34,419 nt of DNA, from assembly GCA_009786685.1 (NCBI GenBank), contig WQRQ01000002.1:1-34419 (forward strand), given 5' to 3'. The notes beneath the pieces are model-generated. The model was not told the origin of the DNA. It ran no database searches and saw only the letters and a program-made list of their open reading frames with translations. Shown here piece by piece: positions 30,796 through 34,419 of this stretch (position 1 is its first letter; each line of letters begins with the position of its first letter). The position numbers and the translations under genes were made by a program. This DNA comes from Defluviitaleaceae bacterium (GTDB taxonomy: Bacteria; Bacillota; Clostridia; Lachnospirales; WQUN01).

Positions 30796-31911
30796 ATGAA
30801 ACTTGCAATAGCGCATGATTGGTTAACAAATATAGGCGGTGCAGAAATTGCCATTTCAATTGTTGCAGATATTTATGAAAATGCACCGATATACACTTCT
30901 GTATATGACCCTGATAATCTTGGCGATTTGTTAAAAGGTCGGGACATACGGACAAGTTTTATACAGAAATTTAAAAAAGCTAAAAAGAATCATCAAAAAT
31001 ATCTTCCTTTTATGCCAACTGCATGGGAACAGTTCAATTTTAACGAGTTTGATGTCGTTTTTTCAAGCAGTACATCATGTGCAAAAGGTCTTATAACATC
31101 ACCAAATACAATGCACATATGTTACTGTAATACGCCCATGCGCTACGCTTGGGAGTTTTATTACGAGTATATGGAGGAATGGAATCTAAGTTGGCTAAAA
31201 AAGAAGCTTTTGCCTTATGTAATGCATTACATCCGGATGTGGGATGCTATTTCTGCCAATAGGGTTGATTACTTTATCGCAAATTCCAAAAACGTAGCAA
31301 AAAGAATCAACAAGCACTATAGACGTGAGGCAGAGGTAATTTACGCGCCTGTACAATCAAAGTTTTATGATAATACGTCTGATATTGACGAAGAGTATTT
31401 TTTGATTGTTTCAAGGCTTGTTCCGTATAAAAAAGTTGACTTGGCGGTAGAGGCGTTTAACGAGTTGGGGTTACCTCTGGTAGTAATCGGTGGTGGGCCG
31501 CAGCTTGATTATATTAAAAAAATTGCCAAAGACAACGTAAAGGTTATGGGAAGACAACCGGACGAAGTTGTTATGGAGCATTATGCAAAATGCCGTGCGT
31601 TTATTTTCCCCGGAGAGGAAGACTTGGGGTTGACGCCGCTGGAAGTACAAGCAAGCGGTCGCCCTGTTATCGCTTTTGGCAAAGGCGGAGCGACTGAAAC
31701 TGTTTTAGACCAACAAACAGGCCTGTTCTTTAAAGAACAAACCGTTGCCGAGCTAAAAAACAGCGTTAAACAATTTATGAAAATGAGCTTTGATAAGTCT
31801 GTTTTGATTAAACACTCCGAGGCGTTTAGTGAAACGATGTTTAAAGAGAAGATTAAAAACTTTGTTGATGAAAAGTATGAGGAGCATAAAACATCAATCT
31901 ATTGCAGATGA
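30796..31911 (+). CDS. Glycosyltransferase family 4 (WbaZ-like mannosyltransferase)
   Basis: This 371-residue GT-B enzyme starts MKLAIAHDWLTNIGGAEIAI and has CYCNTPMRYAWEFYYEYMEE, DYFIANSKNVAKRI, YFLIVSRLVPYKKVDLAVEA and EEDLGLTPLEVQASGRPVIA, which together are the WbaZ/WbdC-like mannosyltransferase pattern. AGGTGAG precedes the ATG. Being next to the GDP-mannose and GDP-rhamnose genes, a GDP-sugar donor is likely. It is the last gene of the plus-strand operon and overlaps the convergent flippase gene by 18 bases. Confidence 0.9.
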   Translation: MKLAIAHDWLTNIGGAEIAISIVADIYENAPIYTSVYDPDNLGDLLKGRDIRTSFIQKFKKAKKNHQKYLPFMPTAWEQFNFNEFDVVFSSSTSCAKGLITSPNTMHICYCNTPMRYAWEFYYEYMEEWNLSWLKKKLLPYVMHYIRMWDAISANRVDYFIANSKNVAKRINKHYRREAEVIYAPVQSKFYDNTSDIDEEYFLIVSRLVPYKKVDLAVEAFNELGLPLVVIGGGPQLDYIKKIAKDNVKVMGRQPDEVVMEHYAKCRAFIFPGEEDLGLTPLEVQASGRPVIAFGKGGATETVLDQQTGLFFKEQTVAELKNSVKQFMKMSFDKSVLIKHSEAFSETMFKEKIKNFVDEKYEEHKTSIYCR

Positions 31912-33255
31912 TACTGCCTCATTTTTAAGATTAGTTTTCATTTTAAAAATAAATATCACAAGTAACCATGGCAGCATAATAAACCAATAAATAGCATTTA
32001 TAACGATGTATGCAGTTGATATATCAGTAAGAGGGTAGACTACCAGCAACACAAATAAAATCAATGCACCGGCAACCGGAGATTGGATAACTAAAGGTTG
32101 TTCTTTGTGGGCGGCTATATAAGGTAAGGTTAAGCCATATATGACCCACGGGACATGAAGGACGATGATTAATACAAACATATCCAGAGGCAACATGCGG
32201 CTCATAAACCAAAGGTCTCTAAATATAATTAGGCATAATACAAGCAAAACAGCCCCGATAAAATATATGGAAATCCCAACAATAAAATTTTTCTTAAAAA
32301 GACGCAGTAGTTCTGTTTCTTTTTTTTGTGCGGCTAATATATTATATTGAGGTATTCTTTTGAAAGTAAAAACTTCGGCACTCAGCCTTATTAAGCTTAC
32401 GATAGCTAAAGTTATACCTAATTGTCCCGCAATAACCTCTCCGCTAACCTGAAAAACAATTGGGACATGGATGTGTAATACAAAATAATTTCCGATTGCA
32501 AAGACGGCATATTTCCATTGTAATGAGAACATTTCTTTAAACCATTTGTATTGCGTTGATATTTTATGCGTAAATATTTGAATCCAAAATTTAGCCGAGA
32601 CTTTATAAATACGAGAAGACATCACTATAGTACCGACCAATACATTAAAAGCTAAGGCGTATACACCAAACCCCAGTGCTAAAAATACCCACGACGTTAT
32701 ACCTTGCGCCAGAACGCCGAAAAAATGGTTTTTAGTTGTTTCTTTAAGCTTATCTACACCTTGTAATATAGTGTGTGACAGCATTGGAATAATAAACAAT
32801 GCTGAGCCAATTGCATAAAGTACCCATGCAATCAGTATTGTCGAGGAATGGTCGGCAAAAAAAAGCAACCCAACAGTTACTAACACTATTGAGCATATAA
32901 TTATTATAAATGAGAAATATTTAATACTAAATCGGGCGAGGCTTATTATTTTATCAAGCTTTTCACTAGGACCTTTCAAAATCCCGTCCTCATGTGTTAT
33001 GCCGGCATAATCAAAATTAAGATATTGCCTGATGACTTGGAAAAAACCTAACTCAAATAACCATAACACGGCCGCTAAACTTGCAAATGAATACCAAACA
33101 CCCTGTTGTTCTTCTGTTAAAAAAAATACAATAAAAATAGTGGTGATGGGAGCTTTGACTATTGTAAATGCATTCATTAGCAGCATCCAAAAAGCAGCAC
33201 CGTCTATGTCGAGCTTTTTACGCCACTTTGTTGTAAACTCAATTAATCCGTTCAT
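31894..33255 (-). CDS. Polysaccharide flippase (Wzx/MATE-like membrane protein)
   Basis: This 453-residue protein has about 12-14 predicted membrane helices spread over its whole length, the layout of the Wzx/MOP exporter superfamily. The N-terminal part has WYSFASLAAVLWLFELGFFQVIRQYLNFDYAG, typical of polysaccharide-export flippases. It would move the lipid-linked repeat unit to the outer face. It overlaps rfbB by 4 bases (ATGA) on the same strand and converges with the GT4 gene. It is the only full-size flippase in the window, so it likely serves the whole cluster. Confidence 0.85.
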   Translation of the reverse strand: MNGLIEFTTKWRKKLDIDGAAFWMLLMNAFTIVKAPITTIFIVFFLTEEQQGVWYSFASLAAVLWLFELGFFQVIRQYLNFDYAGITHEDGILKGPSEKLDKIISLARFSIKYFSFIIIICSIVLVTVGLLFFADHSSTILIAWVLYAIGSALFIIPMLSHTILQGVDKLKETTKNHFFGVLAQGITSWVFLALGFGVYALAFNVLVGTIVMSSRIYKVSAKFWIQIFTHKISTQYKWFKEMFSLQWKYAVFAIGNYFVLHIHVPIVFQVSGEVIAGQLGITLAIVSLIRLSAEVFTFKRIPQYNILAAQKKETELLRLFKKNFIVGISIYFIGAVLLVLCLIIFRDLWFMSRMLPLDMFVLIIVLHVPWVIYGLTLPYIAAHKEQPLVIQSPVAGALILFVLLVVYPLTDISTAYIVINAIYWFIMLPWLLVIFIFKMKTNLKNEAVSSAID

Positions 33256-34262
33256 CTGTTGGCATACATCTTATCGTAGTATTCCATGTATTCACCGTTT
33301 CTGATATTTGTCCACCATTCTATGTTGTTTAAATACCAGTCTATTGTGGTTTTTATTCCTGTTTCAAAATTGTATTTTGGCTGCCAGTTTAGCTCGCGGG
33401 TTATTTTTGTTGCGTCAATGGCATAGCGGCGGTCGTGGCCGGGGCGGTCTGTTACATATTTGATGAGGGATTCATCTTTGCCGAGTGCTTCTATGATTGT
33501 TTTAACGATAAAGATGTTTGGTTTTTCGTTATTGCCGCCTATGTTATATACTTCGCCGTTTTTGCCGTTGTGCATGGCTAAGTCAATGGCGGCGCAGTGG
33601 TCTTCTACGTGCAGCCAATCGCGTACGTAAAGCCCGTCTCCGTAAACGGGAAGGGATTTGTTTTCATATGCATTTGCAATCATTAGCGGGATTAGCTTTT
33701 CCGGAAATTGATATGGGCCGTAGTTATTGGAGCAACGTGTGATGATAACAGGCATGTCGAATGTTTCGAAGTAAGCGCGTACAAGCATATCCGCGCCTGC
33801 TTTGCTGGCAGAGTAGGGGCTGTTAGGGGCAAGAGGTGTTTCTTCGGTAAAGAGACCTGTATCGCCAAGCGTGCCGTATACTTCGTCTGTGGAGACCTGT
33901 ACAAATTTCTTAACATTATGTTTTTTTGCAACATCAAGCAATACTTGTGTGCCAAGTACGTTTGTAACTACAAAAATTTCCGGATTTGTAACGCTTCTGT
34001 CTACGTGGGATTCTGCGGCAAAATTTAGTACATGGGTAATGTCGTTTTGGGTAAAGGTTTCTTCTATCAAAGCACGGTCTGCTATGTCGCCTTTTATGAA
34101 TTTATAGTTAGGGTTATTTTCTATATCCTTTAGGTTTTCGAGATTTCCTGCGTATGTTAACGCATCGAGGTTAGTTATTTTGTAGCTTGGATATTTGTCC
34201 AGTACATATTTAATGTGATTGCTACCTATAAAACCCGCGCCGCCTGTAATTAAAATATTCAT
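33252..34262 (-). CDS. rfbB: dTDP-glucose 4,6-dehydratase
   Basis: This 336-residue SDR enzyme converts dTDP-glucose to dTDP-4-keto-6-deoxy-D-glucose, the second step of dTDP-L-rhamnose synthesis. It starts MNILITGGAGFIGSNHIKYV, has the catalytic motif STDEVYG (124-130, with T125, D126, E127) and YSASK (Y150, K154), and NNYGPYQFPEKLIPLMI and GRDWLHVEDH-like YVRDWLHVEDHC later. It is preceded by rfbA with a 4-base overlap and followed by the flippase gene with a 4-base overlap, so the three are probably co-transcribed. Confidence 0.97.
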   Translation of the reverse strand: MNILITGGAGFIGSNHIKYVLDKYPSYKITNLDALTYAGNLENLKDIENNPNYKFIKGDIADRALIEETFTQNDITHVLNFAAESHVDRSVTNPEIFVVTNVLGTQVLLDVAKKHNVKKFVQVSTDEVYGTLGDTGLFTEETPLAPNSPYSASKAGADMLVRAYFETFDMPVIITRCSNNYGPYQFPEKLIPLMIANAYENKSLPVYGDGLYVRDWLHVEDHCAAIDLAMHNGKNGEVYNIGGNNEKPNIFIVKTIIEALGKDESLIKYVTDRPGHDRRYAIDATKITRELNWQPKYNFETGIKTTIDWYLNNIEWWTNIRNGEYMEYYDKMYANR

Positions 34263-34419
34263 TTAAGTGTTTCCTCCATTTCGGCTATCAGCTCGAGATA
34301 TCGTCCGTATTCTGTTCTGTATTCTGCCGCGATGTTTAGCAGTTGCTCTTTGCTGATAAATCCTCGCCTGTATGCAATTTCTTCTATGCAAGATACGTAG
34401 AAGCCTTGCCTTTTTTGTA
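34259..34419 (-). CDS. rfbA: Glucose-1-phosphate thymidylyltransferase (C-terminal part)
   Basis: The last 53 codons are visible; the rest lies beyond the window. The fragment reads IEEIAYRRGFISKEQLLNIA, followed by a segment with YGRYLELI, the closing helices of RfbA-type nucleotidyltransferases, which make dTDP-glucose. It overlaps the start of rfbB by 4 bases (ATGA) on the same strand. With rfbB here and rfbC and rfbD near 15.6-18.3 kb, the four steps of dTDP-L-rhamnose synthesis are all present. Confidence 0.9.
   Translation of the reverse strand, partial: QKRQGFYVSCIEEIAYRRGFISKEQLLNIAAEYRTEYGRYLELIAEMEETLK

Overview
The window looks like a chromosomal segment of a Bacillota bacterium, most likely class Clostridia. 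The basis is a zinc-type L33 and the order rpmG-secE-nusG-rplK-rplA, strong GGAGG-type ribosome binding sites, a Crp/Fnr regulator of clostridial style, a TraX-family protein and a lipoprotein-type substrate-binding protein. A finer placement cannot be made from the sequence alone. Composition is mixed: the first 12 kb is moderate in GC, while much of 18-24 kb is clearly AT-rich.

Layout. 1-2006: end of an SsuC/TauC-type ABC permease and its lipoprotein (minus strand), divergent from a Crp/Fnr regulator. 2003-4196: the rpmG-secE-nusG-rplK-rplA information-processing operon, which stops at rplA with no rplJ-rplL; its terminator lies inside the end of a convergent orphan histidine kinase gene (4205-5587). 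5701-9120: a Wzy/O-antigen-ligase-like membrane protein, ksgA (rsmA) and a TraX-family membrane protein, with overlapping genes. 9078-11616 (minus): a polyprenyl-phosphate sugar phosphotransferase that would start polysaccharide synthesis, and a GT4 glycosyltransferase. 11686-13184: a small island with a 54-residue protein, a divergent pair made of an 85-residue protein and a retropepsin-like aspartic protease, then about 580 bases of mostly non-coding sequence with several inverted repeats, a 19-codon ORF and a terminator. 13270-31911: one long plus-strand polysaccharide operon of 17 genes. 31894-34419 (minus): a Wzx-like flippase, rfbB and the end of rfbA.

How the genes work together. RfbA, RfbB, RfbC and RfbD together make dTDP-L-rhamnose, although the genes lie on opposite strands at the two ends of the cluster. 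ManC, Gmd and Rmd make GDP-mannose and then GDP-D-rhamnose (or a related 6-deoxyhexose). A TylCIII/NovU-type C-methyltransferase between rfbC and rfbD suggests a branched, C-methylated sugar. The initiating transferase, one GT2 and four GT4 enzymes would build a repeat unit, the Wzx-like protein would flip it, and one or more of three Wzy-like proteins would polymerise or ligate it. A further module (two small EamA/SMR membrane proteins, a GtrB/DPM1-type glycosyltransferase and a 723-residue GT-C-like membrane protein) looks like a separate lipid-linked sugar-transfer machine that decorates the polymer or another surface target outside the membrane.

The most unusual items are this decoration module, a Wzy-like polymerase fused to two predicted extracellular beta-domains, the C-methyltransferase in the rhamnose pathway, and the retropepsin island with its H-type pseudoknot geometry and nested inverted repeats.
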